A stretch of 64,000 bases of DNA from Planktothrix agardhii NIES-204 (GCA_003609755.1 AP017991.1:3831001-3895000); one strand, 5' to 3'; shown: positions 32,400 through 41,978, numbered from the stretch's first letter. Made by a program: numbers and translations. Notes: generated by a model from the sequence alone, not told the origin.

Positions 32400-34013
32400 T
32401 TAAAGGCTACCAAATAAAACGGTATCCGCATTAGGGCCATAAAATGCTCTGGCCTGTGCAACAGCTTGTTGGGTTAAACCATCGTAAACTCCATTAATTG
32501 GGCCGTTATAAAGTCCTTGGATTCTTAATCGCTGCTGCAACTGTTGGACGCTGCTTGTACCGGAAATAGGGGGAGTTGTTGCTACAAATACGACGGTGCG
32601 ATTAGGGGTTGCAGAAACAGGTCGAGTATTAAATAAAGAGTTTTGAGTGGTGGGGCCTGCAATCCCGGTTACTGTGACTCCCCGGGATTCTTGAAACCAA
32701 ATTAAGGCATCTTGAGTTGCGGTATCAAAACAGCCATTAATCGGGCCATTATAATAGTTTAAATCGCGTAAACGCCGTTGAATTTTTCTTACTTGCGGGC
32801 CTGTATCTCCGAAAGAAATGATAGATAAAGGATTCTGAATCGGAGCCTGGGGACGTTGAATAATCGGAATTTGATGGGGAATAATGGGCATGGGAGTAAA
32901 GGCGTTGCCTGTCCTGACACTCGCTAGATAGAAAGTGGTGGTCGGCCCCACTTGTCCGGTTGCCGTAATCCCATAGGCGCGTTGAAAATTCATGACAGCC
33001 TGTTGAGTTGAGCGACCAAATACTCCATCTACTGTCCCTGTATAATATCCTAATCTTTGTAGTTGTCCTTGTAATAACCGGACAGCAGCGCCTTGGCTGC
33101 CTAATCGGAGAATATCATCGGAACTGGGATTAGAGGGAATCACCGGAACATTAGAGTTTAAAGCCACTAAAGTGGTGGATGTAGCGACTCCGGTGGCTGG
33201 GATTCCCTGGGATTGTTGGAATTGTTGAACTGCAACTGCTGTGAGGGTATCAAAATAGCCTGTAATCAAACCATCATAAAAACCTAGGGTTTGTAACCTT
33301 TGTTGCAATGCTTCCACAGCCGGCCCGCGCTTGCCTTCTTGTAAAGTTGTACCGGGGAAAACAGCATCCTGAGCAGAATTAAGGCCGCTATTAAGTAAGG
33401 CGAGGGTAGCTTCCGTGACTAAACCCGTTGCCGGAATATTATAGTCCCGTTGCAGTCGAATCACGGAATTTTTAGTGATACTTCCAAAATTGCCTGTAGG
33501 TTGTTGGTTAAAATAACCCAGGGTTTGTAACCGTCTCTGTAAATCCGAAACCCCAGGGCCACGATCTCCCTCTCCCAAGCCAATTAAATCCCGATTATTG
33601 CCAGTATTGCCAGTATCAAGGGGGGGGCTGATAATGCCTCCTAAGCCCAAAGCCGCTAGGGTTCTGGGGCCAACAATCCCATCGGCTGATAAACCCGCAT
33701 TTCGTTGAAAGCGAATCACCGCTTCTTGAGTTAGACCGCCAAAATTACCTGTAGCATTGGCATTAAAATAGCCCAATTGTTGTAAGCGCTGTTGAACTTG
33801 CCTGACTTGATTTCCCGAATCTCCTCTGGCGATCTCAGCTTGGGCGGTTTGGGCAACAGTTAAAACTGAAACAGCTACAGCTAAAGCCAGAAAGTAGCGG
33901 TAGGTTTGACTAGAAAGTTTTTTCCAGTTAACCTGATTTAATCCTGAGAATTGATTACAAACAGGATCTTCATAGGTTAAGGCTAAGGCCAAAAACGCAT
34001 AGGATTCAATCAT
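32400..34013 (-). CDS. secreted protein with six peptidoglycan-binding repeats
   Basis: 537 residues. An N-terminal segment of about 35 residues precedes a signal-like stretch (RYFLALAVAVSVLTVAQTAQA). Six PG_binding_1 repeats follow, each starting with a G-D/S-x-G-x-x-V pattern and LQxRLQxLGYF: near residues 63, 145, 225, 305, 395 and 485. Short proline/serine linkers separate them and there is no catalytic domain. Repeats such as these bind peptidoglycan. The gene is convergent with zur across 40 bases of hairpin-forming repeat. Confidence 0.88.
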   Translation of the reverse strand: MIESYAFLALALTYEDPVCNQFSGLNQVNWKKLSSQTYRYFLALAVAVSVLTVAQTAQAEIARGDSGNQVRQVQQRLQQLGYFNANATGNFGGLTQEAVIRFQRNAGLSADGIVGPRTLAALGLGGIISPPLDTGNTGNNRDLIGLGEGDRGPGVSDLQRRLQTLGYFNQQPTGNFGSITKNSVIRLQRDYNIPATGLVTEATLALLNSGLNSAQDAVFPGTTLQEGKRGPAVEALQQRLQTLGFYDGLITGYFDTLTAVAVQQFQQSQGIPATGVATSTTLVALNSNVPVIPSNPSSDDILRLGSQGAAVRLLQGQLQRLGYYTGTVDGVFGRSTQQAVMNFQRAYGITATGQVGPTTTFYLASVRTGNAFTPMPIIPHQIPIIQRPQAPIQNPLSIISFGDTGPQVRKIQRRLRDLNYYNGPINGCFDTATQDALIWFQESRGVTVTGIAGPTTQNSLFNTRPVSATPNRTVVFVATTPPISGTSSVQQLQQRLRIQGLYNGPINGVYDGLTQQAVAQARAFYGPNADTVLFGSL

Positions 34014-34114
34014 GGTTTTTTTGGGGAAACATTATTAATAGACTTTAACCTTTCCAAAAATTAGGTCTTGAAAGATTAGTTTCCCCTATTGTAGATCAGG
34101 TTTCAAAGTGAAAT

Positions 34115-34291
34115 TTAAACCCAACCTGCGCGATCGCAAATTAAAGCTACAATCACTGCAAAAGCCGTAATTCCTAAAGCCACCCAAGGACTTTGACCTT
34201 GACTAACAGCAAAAGAAGTGGCTACACCCGCGCCTAATGCTGCGGTTACGGCGGACTCAAGGGGATCGCGTTGTGAGTGTTTAGGGTTCAT
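34115..34291 (-). CDS. small membrane protein, 58 residues
   Basis: ATG 34291 to TAA 34115. Sequence begins MNPKHSQRDPLESAVTAALG and continues with two short hydrophobic stretches (GAGVATSFAV and WVALGITAFAVIVALICDR). A HIP1 site lies in its last codons. The composition and clean start suggest a real gene; a homologue is not recognised. It is followed by the upstream region of the peptidoglycan-binding gene. Confidence 0.55.
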   Translation of the reverse strand: MNPKHSQRDPLESAVTAALGAGVATSFAVSQGQSPWVALGITAFAVIVALICDRAGWV

Positions 34292-34527
34292 AAGCTAGGG
34301 GAAGTTGGATTGACGCCATAGTTTTGAATGGGTTTAACCTATCACCTAGAGCCATAAAGTCTATTGGTTTTCGTCTGAATTGCAATTAAGCGTTAGGTTT
34401 AGATACGTTTCTTAATCAATCTGAAGAATTTTTACCCGCAAAGCTTGTATTTTTGTGAAGATATGTTACTATGCCTAGAATTACATCAGCAATTTGTGTA
34501 CCTGTTTACAAAGAAAATCGCCTGACT

Positions 34528-35325
34528 ATGAACCATACAGCCCAAATGACCAAAAAATTCCTGATTCTTTTAGCAACTGTTAGCAGTGTAGCCGCCCTCG
34601 GTGCTTGCGGTCAACCCAGTGCCAATAATACCACCCCTGGACAACCAACCACCGAACAAGCCGCCGGAACTACTGGGTCTACCACAACCCCTGAAACCAC
34701 CGCCAGCACCGCTTCTCCCTCTCCCGCCACAGGTACAACCGCCAGCACTGCTACCACGACTCCAGCCGTTGCTTCGGAAAAGACTGATACTACAACCAAT
34801 TTAGTTTCCAACGAGTCGGAAAGCATTGTCCAAATTGCTGCGGCTAACCCCTCTTTCAGCACCTTTACTAAAGCAGTTGAAGCCGCTGGTTTAACTGAAA
34901 CCCTCTCTGCTCCAGGTGCTTACACCGTTTTTGCTCCCACCGATGAAGCATTTGCCGCTTTACCTGCGGGAACTTTAGAGGAGTTAATGAAGCCTGAAAA
35001 TAAAGAAAAATTGGCTAAAATTCTCCAATATCATGTTCTACCCACTAAAGTCGCCGCGGCTGAAATTAAACCAGGTGAAGTCGCTACGGTTGAGGGAGAT
35101 CCCGTAAATTTAGAAGTAGCTGAAGGTAAAGTTACAGTCAATGGCGCCGAAGTAATTCAACCTGATATTAATGCCAATAATGGTGTTATTCATGTGATTA
35201 AGGTTGTGATTCTTCCTCCTGGTGTCGGTTCTCCTACTACTACATCCCCTGAAGCAACATCTCCTACTACTACATCCCCTGAAGCAACATCTCCTACTAC
35301 CACACCTACTACTGCCCCTCAATAG
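34528..35325 (+). CDS. fasciclin (FAS1) domain lipoprotein
   Basis: 265 residues from ATG 34528. The N-terminus has a signal and lipobox (LGACGQ), then a Thr/Pro/Ala-rich linker, one FAS1 domain (SIVQIAAANPSFSTFTKAVE, YTVFAPTDEAFAAL, LQYHVLPTKV, NGVIHVIKVVILP) and a C-terminal tail of SPTTTSPEAT repeats. FAS1 domains mediate adhesion or protein binding at the cell surface. The GTG/ATG upstream at 34471 is not needed. An intrinsic terminator follows. Confidence 0.92.
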   Translation: MNHTAQMTKKFLILLATVSSVAALGACGQPSANNTTPGQPTTEQAAGTTGSTTTPETTASTASPSPATGTTASTATTTPAVASEKTDTTTNLVSNESESIVQIAAANPSFSTFTKAVEAAGLTETLSAPGAYTVFAPTDEAFAALPAGTLEELMKPENKEKLAKILQYHVLPTKVAAAEIKPGEVATVEGDPVNLEVAEGKVTVNGAEVIQPDINANNGVIHVIKVVILPPGVGSPTTTSPEATSPTTTSPEATSPTTTPTTAPQ

Positions 35326-35374
35326 GATTTCAGGAGTTATTTAATTCGAGATTAATCTATTTTTAGATGATCTC

Positions 35375-35408
35375 AAAACCCGGTTTCGCCAAAGTTACCG
35401 GGTTTTTT
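35375..35408 (+). terminator. intrinsic terminator of the fasciclin gene
   Basis: AAAACCCGGT pairs with ACCGGGTTTT and T-residues follow. Confidence 0.75.
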
Positions 35409-35690
35409 AGTAATCAAAATCAATATCCAATTTTAACTGAGTTGCATTGATTTATTTTTGTTTTTCGGCGGATTTTAAGGATATCGGATGTCAACAACCT
35501 GAAACCCAAGAAACTGGGTTTGGTGCAACAATCCTTATATCCTCACCCAGATTTAAGGAAGAAACCCGGTTTCTGAACTCCCTGTTGAGGTATAATTGAA
35601 CAAGTTAGGTATAATTGTTGTTAGTAATACTTCTAACCTAAGTGGGTTAGCGATCGCTAATTCGCTTGTATAATTTAGTAATTATGTAGT
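35409..35690. repeat. intergenic segment with AGAAACCCGGTTTCT palindromes
   Basis: The perfect 15-base palindrome AGAAACCCGGTTTCT is at 35560-35574, with related AAGAAACTGGGTTTGG at about 35508. Similar short dyads occur at 28673-28690 and 28725-28740. A HIP1 site is near 35648. No gene is supported. Confidence 0.55.
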
Positions 35691-35948
35691 TTAGACCGGG
35701 AGCATTGCGAGTTGAGGATCGGGGGAAACGGGTTCAAAATGCAAGACAATGATTTGCTCTGGACGCAACCCAATTGATTCATAAGTGCGACCCGTGCGAT
35801 GGTCACTAAATTCGACTTCAAACGCAGCCCCATTTGCCAAAATTTCTACCACTGTTCCCACTTGTCCTTGCCACAAATTATACTGGGGAAGGTCAACGGT
35901 GAGAGCGACCACATCTAACAATTTGATTGTTTTGGATTTCATAAACAT
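35691..35948 (-). CDS. DUF4926 domain protein
   Basis: 85 residues from ATG 35948, with AGAGGC upstream. The sequence KLLDVVALTVDLPQYNLWQG and VGTVVEIL...FEVEFSDHRTGRTY fits DUF4926, a small beta-rich domain. It lies 12 bases behind a DUF6883 gene on the same strand. In my recollection these two families are often neighbours, which suggests a two-component module, but no function is established. Confidence 0.75.
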   Translation of the reverse strand: MFMKSKTIKLLDVVALTVDLPQYNLWQGQVGTVVEILANGAAFEVEFSDHRTGRTYESIGLRPEQIIVLHFEPVSPDPQLAMLPV

Positions 35949-35960
35949 TGCCTCTATTGA

Positions 35961-36293
35961 TTACATGGGGTAACAGGTGGTTAACTTGGGAATATCCGAA
36001 CCCTGCTCGATAATCCAACCACTCCTAAGCCTTGTACTTTTATTTTGCCATTGGACGGTAGAATCGAGGGTGTAACGTTGACCAAACTCATCTAGTCTAC
36101 CGAGTTGCGCTGCTTGAGTTTTAACAACTTCCAGCAGAATTTGGCGTAATTCTTCCGCATCATCAGCAGTCATCCCCAGAATAGACGAAAACAGCCGGGC
36201 TTTGTGCTTACCGTCGTCGTGTTCTAAATTGAGGCAGTAGTCCCGTAGTTTACGAATATCAACCACTGCATTCTCAGCATGGGGAATCAGCAT
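35961..36293 (-). CDS. DUF6883 domain protein
   Basis: About 110 residues from ATG 36293, which matches the family start MLIPHAENAVVD. A GTG upstream at 36362 would overlap the divergent TPR-CHAT gene. Features are ARLFSSILGMTADDAEEL and the C-terminal WIIEQGSDIPKLTTCYP. Function unknown; next to the DUF4926 gene, which it precedes in a probable operon. Confidence 0.7.
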   Translation of the reverse strand: MLIPHAENAVVDIRKLRDYCLNLEHDDGKHKARLFSSILGMTADDAEELRQILLEVVKTQAAQLGRLDEFGQRYTLDSTVQWQNKSTRLRSGWIIEQGSDIPKLTTCYPM

Positions 36294-36351
36294 AGAGAAG
36301 TATCTAAACCAGTAACCCTTAATCAATTTAGCAGAAGAATTATCGGCTTTT

Positions 36352-38229
36352 ATGGGTAACACTAATTCCTCTGAAGATTATTATAACTTTTTAATGAAAG
36401 TTTTGCAAGCCGTTTTAGAAAGTCGAGGGAATCCTCAAATTGTTTATCCCCTATTCCAACAAAATCTCGATAAACTCGATGAAAATTTAGTCTCTATTTT
36501 AAAAAACAGGGTAACGGCTACACTTAAAGAACTTTCCCTAGAAGCTGCTATCTATATGGCCGCAGTTATTGCGGAATTTGGTAATTTAATCCTACAGTTT
36601 CCCCTGGGAAGCCGAAAGAACAATTTAGAAATTAGTATTGCAACCTCTCAAGCCACTTTAGAAATTTATACCCGTGAAGCATTTCCTGAACAATGGGCAG
36701 GGACTCAAAATAATCTGGCTAATGCCTATAAGGATCGAATCAAAGGGGAAAAAGCGGAGAATATTGAACTGGCAATCAGATTCTATCAAGCGGCTTTAGA
36801 AATTATAAACCGTGAAGCATTTCCTGAAGATTGGGCAATGATTCAAAATAATCTGGCTAATGCCTATTCTAATAGAATCAAAAGGGAAAAAGCTCAGAAT
36901 ATAGAACAGGCGATCGCAGCCTACCAATCGGCTTTAGAAATTAGAACCTGTGAAGCATTTCCTAAACAATGGGCAACCACTCAAAATAATCTGGCTCTTG
37001 CCTATTATTATCGAATCAAAGGGGAAAAAGCTCAGAATATAGAACGGGCGATCGCATTCTATCAAGCTGCATTAGAAATTAGAACCCGTATAGCATTTCC
37101 TGAACAATGGGCAGAAACTCAAAATAATCTGGCTCTTGCCTATTCTAATAGAATCAAAGGGGAAAAAGCCGATAATGCCGAGAATATTGAACGGGCGATC
37201 ACAGCTTATCATGCTGCATTAGAAATTAGAACCCGTGAAGCATTTCCTGAACAATGGGCAGAAACTAAAAATAATCTGGCTAATGCCTATTGTGATAGAA
37301 TAAAAGGGGAAAAAGCTGATAATATTGAACAGGCAATCGCAGCCTTTCAAGACGCTTTAGAAATTTATACCTGTGCAGCATTTCCTTACAATTATCTAGC
37401 AACATCATTTAATTTAGGAATAACTTATAAAGAATCTCAACAATGGCAATTAGCTTATGAAACCTTTGATAATGCCATTGAAACCCTCGAAGAAATACGG
37501 GCAGGAATTGTTAAAGGGGGAGATGCAGATAAACAGAAATTAGCCGAACAATGGCAAAAACTTTATCAAGGGATGGTGGAAGTTTGCATCGAACTGAAAA
37601 ACTATACCGCCGCCATTGAATATGTTGAACGCAGCAAAACCCGTAACCTCGTTGAACTGTTGGCAACCCGTGACCTTTACCCCAAAGGCGATATTCCCCA
37701 AACCGTCCTCGATGAACTCGACCGTCTGCGTCGAAACATCGAAACCGAACAACGCCGCCTGGAAATCGAAGAACGCACCCGCAACTCCTTTGGCGACGGG
37801 ACAACCGGAGAACGTAGCGCCAATATCGCCGCCCTGCAAACCCAACCCCCAGACCGTAGCCGTCTCAACCAACTGCGGCAACAACTCGACGACCTCATTA
37901 CCCGTGATATTACCCCCAAAGACCCTGATTTCCGCCTCACCCAAAAGGTTGAACCCATGCCCTTTAGCGATATTCAAGCCTTGACGGGGGACAATACCGC
38001 GATTTTGGAATGGTATATTTTAAGCGATCGCTTTGTGGTATTTATTGTTACTCCACCCCCCTCGCCGAGCAGCAGAAAGGATGGGGGAGACGTCAAACTC
38101 TGGCAGTCCACCCCCGAAGACTATAACGCCCTGACAGCATGGGCTGGCGACTACCTCACCGCCTACCGAACTGATAAAAAACAATGGCAAATCCATAACC
38201 AGAATAACTGTATCAAAAAAATCTTGTAA
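36352..38229 (+). pseudogene. TPR-CHAT protein gene truncated inside the CHAT domain
   Basis: 625 codons. Residues 95-350 hold about six TPR-type repeats of 46 residues (AFPEQWAxTQNNLAxAY, IKGEKAxNIExAI), nearly identical to each other. A helical linker follows (LVELLATRDLYP, LDELDRLRRNIETEQRR). Near residue 530 the CHAT domain begins with ILEWYILSDRFVVFIVT, but it breaks off after AGDYLTAYRTDKKQW. The caspase-like catalytic His and Cys would lie beyond that point. The sequence then enters the end of a PIN toxin gene running the other way. Family knowledge: CHAT proteases act in cell-death and defence responses. This product should be proteolytically inactive. Confidence 0.8.
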
Positions 38230-38436
38230 AAACTTGCTCCTATCTTCCGAAGAAATATATCGATCAAATTTTGGTCGTGCTAAAACTTGTTCTAATTCAG
38301 CCCAAATTTCAGGAGACATTAAAATATTGCCTGAATTTTGAGCCTTACGGATAGCTAAATCTGGCTTACTTTCAGGTAGTAAAACTGCACTGATAATAAT
38401 ATTTGCATCAAAAATAAATAGTTTATCCTTCATCAT
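38190..38436 (-). pseudogene. PIN-domain toxin gene, 3' half lost
   Basis: The frame starts at ATG 38436 (or 38433) with the PIN motif LFIFDANIIISAVL and continues LMSPEIWAELEQVL and FLQDFFDTVILV. At about 38190-38200 it runs into sequence antisense to the CHAT gene, so residues that would supply the last acidic ligands (RDPKDDKFLELA type) are absent. The frame continues to 38020 by chance. Nuclease activity is unlikely. Confidence 0.75.
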
Positions 38437-38632
38437 CCTTTAAAATATCTTCTAAAATCTCTGGGGTTAATCCTTTTGCAACGGCTTTTTGACCAATTTC
38501 GCTCATTGTTTGTCGTAATTTATTAATAGCCACTTTTCGGGATAACGTTTGACTTTTCAATAAAAACGCAATTCTAGTTTCTATTTGATTAATTCTAATT
38601 CTAATCAATCCCCATCTAAAATATTCACTCAT
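38423..38632 (-). CDS. antitoxin partner of the truncated PIN toxin
   Basis: 69 residues. The C-terminal SEIGQKAVAKGLTPEILEDI is typical of small antitoxins next to PIN toxins in cyanobacteria. The stop overlaps the toxin start by 14 bases, normal for such a pair. With the toxin broken, the antitoxin has no obvious need. N-terminal residues before about 30 are not recognisable and may belong to a different start. Confidence 0.6.
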   Translation of the reverse strand: MSEYFRWGLIRIRINQIETRIAFLLKSQTLSRKVAINKLRQTMSEIGQKAVAKGLTPEILEDILKDDEG

Positions 38633-38819
38633 CCGGGGATATTTGCCTTTTTATTGAGTGTAACTATCACTTTAGTTACGGGATTATTAACTGCCAAATA
38701 TTTACGCTGTAGACGCAGGAAATTACCTAATAATTGATCGATATAATGGGCACCAATTGAAGAAGGGCTAAAGCCCAACAACGCCCAACAACGCCCAACA
38801 ACTAGGAAGATTGCTGTGC
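38633..38819. other. intergenic region with CCCAACAACG repeats
   Basis: Three copies of CCCAACAACG or CCCAACAACT occur in a row at 38776-38804. The same GGGCTAAAGCCCAACAAC motif appears inside the proline-rich gene at 42980. A short coding-like stretch (FAFLLSVTITLVTGLL) near 38645-38690 lacks a start codon. Confidence 0.4.
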
Positions 38820-39188
38820 CTAAGAAAAAACCGGAACCTTTTCAACTATTATGTTATTAAATTCCAAAGATAAATTATCCCCTTGGCGATGGGCTTCCCA
38901 AGTTCCCGATGATAACCGACTAATTTGCCATTGTCCCTGAATATAATTTTCATCCTCAGATACCGTCCCCGTATAACTAACTGTATCGGGAGAAGTCGTT
39001 AAATATTGTTTGGTAAAACTCACCCCTCGACCCATCACAGCCCCACTAATTTGAGCTTCTCCCAAATAACCCTCATCTAAAATATTCCCGGCTAAGGAAT
39101 TTCCGCTCTGAATAAATGTTACTTCAAAACGAGTAGGAACTCCCTGTTGCCAATAGGTTCCTAGCCAGTTTCCACTAAGATCAGTCAT
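38820..39188 (-). CDS. lipocalin-like/avidin-like small beta protein
   Basis: 122 residues. Alternating strands with GNWLGTYWQQG, SLAGNILDEG, VSYTGTVSEDENYIQGQWQI suggest an eight-stranded barrel of the kind used to bind a small ligand. No signal peptide. I recognise no specific family. ATG 39188. Confidence 0.7.
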   Translation of the reverse strand: MTDLSGNWLGTYWQQGVPTRFEVTFIQSGNSLAGNILDEGYLGEAQISGAVMGRGVSFTKQYLTTSPDTVSYTGTVSEDENYIQGQWQISRLSSGTWEAHRQGDNLSLEFNNIIVEKVPVFS

Positions 39189-39257
39189 ATTTGATATTTA
39201 ATATAAGTTATTAATATCCTGAAATACCGCCTCTAAGAGCGAGGACGGGAGATTTAA

Positions 39258-39905
39258 CTAATCAGCTTGAGATTCTAAACGAATCATTCTCCCCTGATTA
39301 TCCGTGCGATAAACCCAGGTTTGGCTGCCATCGGAAACCATCACCCGCCACCCTTGAACTAACATTTGACCGCAGATTTCATCGGTTTTAGCCAGTCCTA
39401 AACAGGTATCTGGCCAAGTTTGTTGACGGGCTTCTACAATTTTAATATCTTTAGTCATCACCTCCGATTCCTGGGCGACGGTTTCCCGAATTTTTTTGTC
39501 TACGGTCGGAGGTAAAACTTTAGCCGCATTCGCTATATTAACTGCCCATTCAGGATTTAAAGGATTTTTTGCATAGATAACCGGAATGGTTTTGGTTGAC
39601 TGTCCTTGATGTTTAAATAAGGGATTGGTTGGCCCCCGATAGGTCGGGGTATTCGGAGAAACAGCAGTCGATTTTTGCGGTATTTCCCATAACCGTTGGT
39701 TTTCCATCGGACTAGGTTTTTGGGTTACGGTAATCGAGTCCGAGAGTACCGCTTTGCTGTGAACTAAGGCAGATTTCAACAAGGTTGAGTCAGATTTTAA
39801 AGCTAAAACCCCAGTCAACATCAACGCCAATACAAACGGGCGGGGCTGCTTCTTGTTCACCTTGGAGGTCGCTTTTTGGCGACTGTTGGAGTGGTTGGAT
39901 TTCAT
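39258..39905 (-). CDS. secreted hypothetical protein
   Basis: About 215 residues from ATG 39905. The N-terminus has a basic region then a hydrophobic helix (FVLALMLTGVLAL). The C-terminal half, CLGLAKTDEICGQMLVQGWR with DGSQTWVYRTDNQGRMIRL, is typical of a conserved cyanobacterial secreted family whose function is unknown to me. An upstream extension to 40028 in the same frame is rejected because it is Cys-rich and unlike any start region. Confidence 0.7.
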   Translation of the reverse strand: MKSNHSNSRQKATSKVNKKQPRPFVLALMLTGVLALKSDSTLLKSALVHSKAVLSDSITVTQKPSPMENQRLWEIPQKSTAVSPNTPTYRGPTNPLFKHQGQSTKTIPVIYAKNPLNPEWAVNIANAAKVLPPTVDKKIRETVAQESEVMTKDIKIVEARQQTWPDTCLGLAKTDEICGQMLVQGWRVMVSDGSQTWVYRTDNQGRMIRLESQAD

Positions 39906-40084
39906 GAGGAAGCATCCACAAATACAGAACAATTGATGGCAAAGATGACACAGATTGCTGAAAATTTGTTTCAGGCAACCGCCGTATCCTAACATACCCA
40001 TCCCCGATTCCCAATCTAGGAAGTACAACGATCACCAGACCTGATAGTTTAAGAATAGAATCAAAAATTTAGGAGTCAATCCAG

Positions 40085-40717
40085 ATGGACATTTTGTTAG
40101 AAGGGGGATCGGTCTTACGCGATCGCGATTATACTTTAATTATTGATAGTAGTCAAAGTATGGCGACTATTGAAAAATCTAAAGGCAAAAGTCGCTGGGA
40201 TTTAATTCAAGAGTCGATTTTAGCCATCGCTAGTTACTGTGAACAATTTGATCTTGACGGCATCACCTTATATTTATTTTCCGATCAATTTAAGCGCTAT
40301 GAAAATGTCACCTCTGACCGAATTATTTATCTTTTTCAACATCATCAACCCTCGGGAAAAAATCGTTTATCTCCGGTATTAAAAGATGCGACAGATCACT
40401 ATTTTGGACGACGGGCAACGGAACAAACTAAAGCCAATGGTGAAACTATTATTATTGTGACTTCGGGAGAAATTGAAAATCCCACCGATCTTAGACAAAT
40501 TATTATTGATGCAGCCAATCAATTAAGCCGAGATGAAGAATTAGCTATTGAACTAATTCAAGTGGGTTCTAATGCTGATGTAACTACCTTTTTTCAGGGT
40601 TTAGATCATAATTTACAAAGTCAAGGAGCTAAATTTGATATTTGTAATACCATTACCCTATCGGATTTAGATTCTATGAGTTTAACCGATGTGTTGCTCA
40701 AAGCCATTGTTGATTAG
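40085..40717 (+). CDS. von Willebrand factor A domain protein
   Basis: 210 residues forming one VWA fold. The MIDAS motif is DSSQS (D-x-S-x-S) near residue 21; further metal-site residues lie in the helix before YLFSDQ and in TSGEIENP. VWA domains bind partner proteins through a divalent metal and are often paired with AAA ATPases. None is adjacent here. ATG 40085 has GGAG upstream. The next gene, a glycosyltransferase, starts 80 bases on. Confidence 0.85.
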   Translation: MDILLEGGSVLRDRDYTLIIDSSQSMATIEKSKGKSRWDLIQESILAIASYCEQFDLDGITLYLFSDQFKRYENVTSDRIIYLFQHHQPSGKNRLSPVLKDATDHYFGRRATEQTKANGETIIIVTSGEIENPTDLRQIIIDAANQLSRDEELAIELIQVGSNADVTTFFQGLDHNLQSQGAKFDICNTITLSDLDSMSLTDVLLKAIVD

Positions 40718-40797
40718 AATTGGGTAAATTGGGTTGGCAGGATGCCTCGGCTGTATTATCCTGATAATTTTATGATTTTTAAAGGTTAGTAATTATA

Positions 40798-41946
40798 ATG
40801 GAATCTTCCTCAAAAAAATTAGTATCTCAATCAATTAAAACCTTAGATTCTATTTTAATTGATGAAAAATTGCCCCCATCAGAACGGGCAACCGTTGCCT
40901 TAAAAATCCTAGAAATGGCTCGGACTTTTGCACCGGAGACTCCTCCGGCTTCAGAAACTCAACCTATCCCAATACGTAAACTTAATTTTACCGCCCCCAA
41001 AATATTTTTACATCTAGCCGCCTATCGAGATTCCGAACTAATTCCTACCTTAAAAGATGCTTTAAAAAAAGCCCATCGCCCCGAAAAAATTACCTTTGGT
41101 ATTGTTTGGCAATTTATCCCCGGAGAGGATGAAAATATTACCGGAAAAATGCAGGAATTTCCCTGTAAAATGATCGAAATAGATGCCCGACAATCCCTCG
41201 GTGTCTGTTGGGCAAGATCGATGGGTCAACGCTTACTTCATGATGAAGATTTTATCTTACAATTAGATAGTCACCATAGATTTGTTGAGGGTTGGGATAG
41301 TTTATTATTGAAACAACTCGCCCAATGTCCTAGCCCCAAACCCATCCTTTCTGCCTATACTCCCCCCTATATTCCCCCCGATGAAATTCCCCCAGGATAT
41401 CCCAGTACCCGTTTAACCGCACATCATTTTGATGACCATGGGATTTTAAGTTTTGTCGCCGGAGAGAGTCTAGCTTCCTATTCTGAACCCCAGTTAGGAA
41501 TGTTTTTAGCCGGAGGATTTATTTTCGCCCCCCGACAATTTTATTTAGAAGTTCCCTATGATCCTTTTCTCTATTTTAGGGGGGAAGAAATTACCCTTTC
41601 CACCAGAGCTTGGACAAAGGGATGGGATATTTTTTATCCCCATCAAATTACAATTTATCACTATTATACTCGCACCAATGCTAAAAAACATTGGGATGTG
41701 GATTCTGAATGGTTTAAATTAGAGCGAAAATCCAGAGAAAGGGTTAAAAAAATATTAAGAATTAGTCCTTTAGAAGCAGAAACTTTAGAAATTTACGATT
41801 TGGGGAATATTAGAACTCTCGAAGACTATCAAAACTTTTGTGGGGTCAATTTCCAAACCCAGGAAATATCGGAAACAGCTTCTAAAGGAATTCCAACTAA
41901 ATTTTTAGTTTATTCCGCAATTCATTCCCCATTTTCATATAAGTAA
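40798..41946 (+). CDS. GlcNAc-type glycosyltransferase
   Basis: 382 residues. Residues 1-50 are a helical extension. The rest fits the UDP-GlcNAc transferase family related to Skp1 GnT1: KIFLHLAAYRDSELIPTLKD, CWARSMGQRLLHDEDFILQL followed by DSHHRF (the D-x-D/DSH donor site), GGFIFAPRQFYLEV and LYFRGEEITLSTRAWTKGWD. Cytoplasmic by lack of signal or membrane helix. Such enzymes add GlcNAc to hydroxyproline of a protein in eukaryotes; the bacterial acceptor is unknown. Confidence 0.8.
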   Translation: MESSSKKLVSQSIKTLDSILIDEKLPPSERATVALKILEMARTFAPETPPASETQPIPIRKLNFTAPKIFLHLAAYRDSELIPTLKDALKKAHRPEKITFGIVWQFIPGEDENITGKMQEFPCKMIEIDARQSLGVCWARSMGQRLLHDEDFILQLDSHHRFVEGWDSLLLKQLAQCPSPKPILSAYTPPYIPPDEIPPGYPSTRLTAHHFDDHGILSFVAGESLASYSEPQLGMFLAGGFIFAPRQFYLEVPYDPFLYFRGEEITLSTRAWTKGWDIFYPHQITIYHYYTRTNAKKHWDVDSEWFKLERKSRERVKKILRISPLEAETLEIYDLGNIRTLEDYQNFCGVNFQTQEISETASKGIPTKFLVYSAIHSPFSYK

Positions 41947-41978
41947 TTGCACAAAATAAATTACCTAGTTGAAAGAGG

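Noticed and set aside
34611-34862. Antisense ORF over the fasciclin gene
   Set aside because: Low-complexity Val/Ala sequence mirrored from the Thr/Pro linker.
37511-37984. Several ORFs on both strands overlapping the TPR-CHAT linker
   Set aside because: They are shadows of the GC-richer coding sequence; their residues show no family pattern.
38645-38740. Short membrane-helix-like frame (FAFLLSVTITLVTGLL)
   Set aside because: No ATG or GTG start and only about 30 codons; may be a scrap of a lost gene but cannot be supported.
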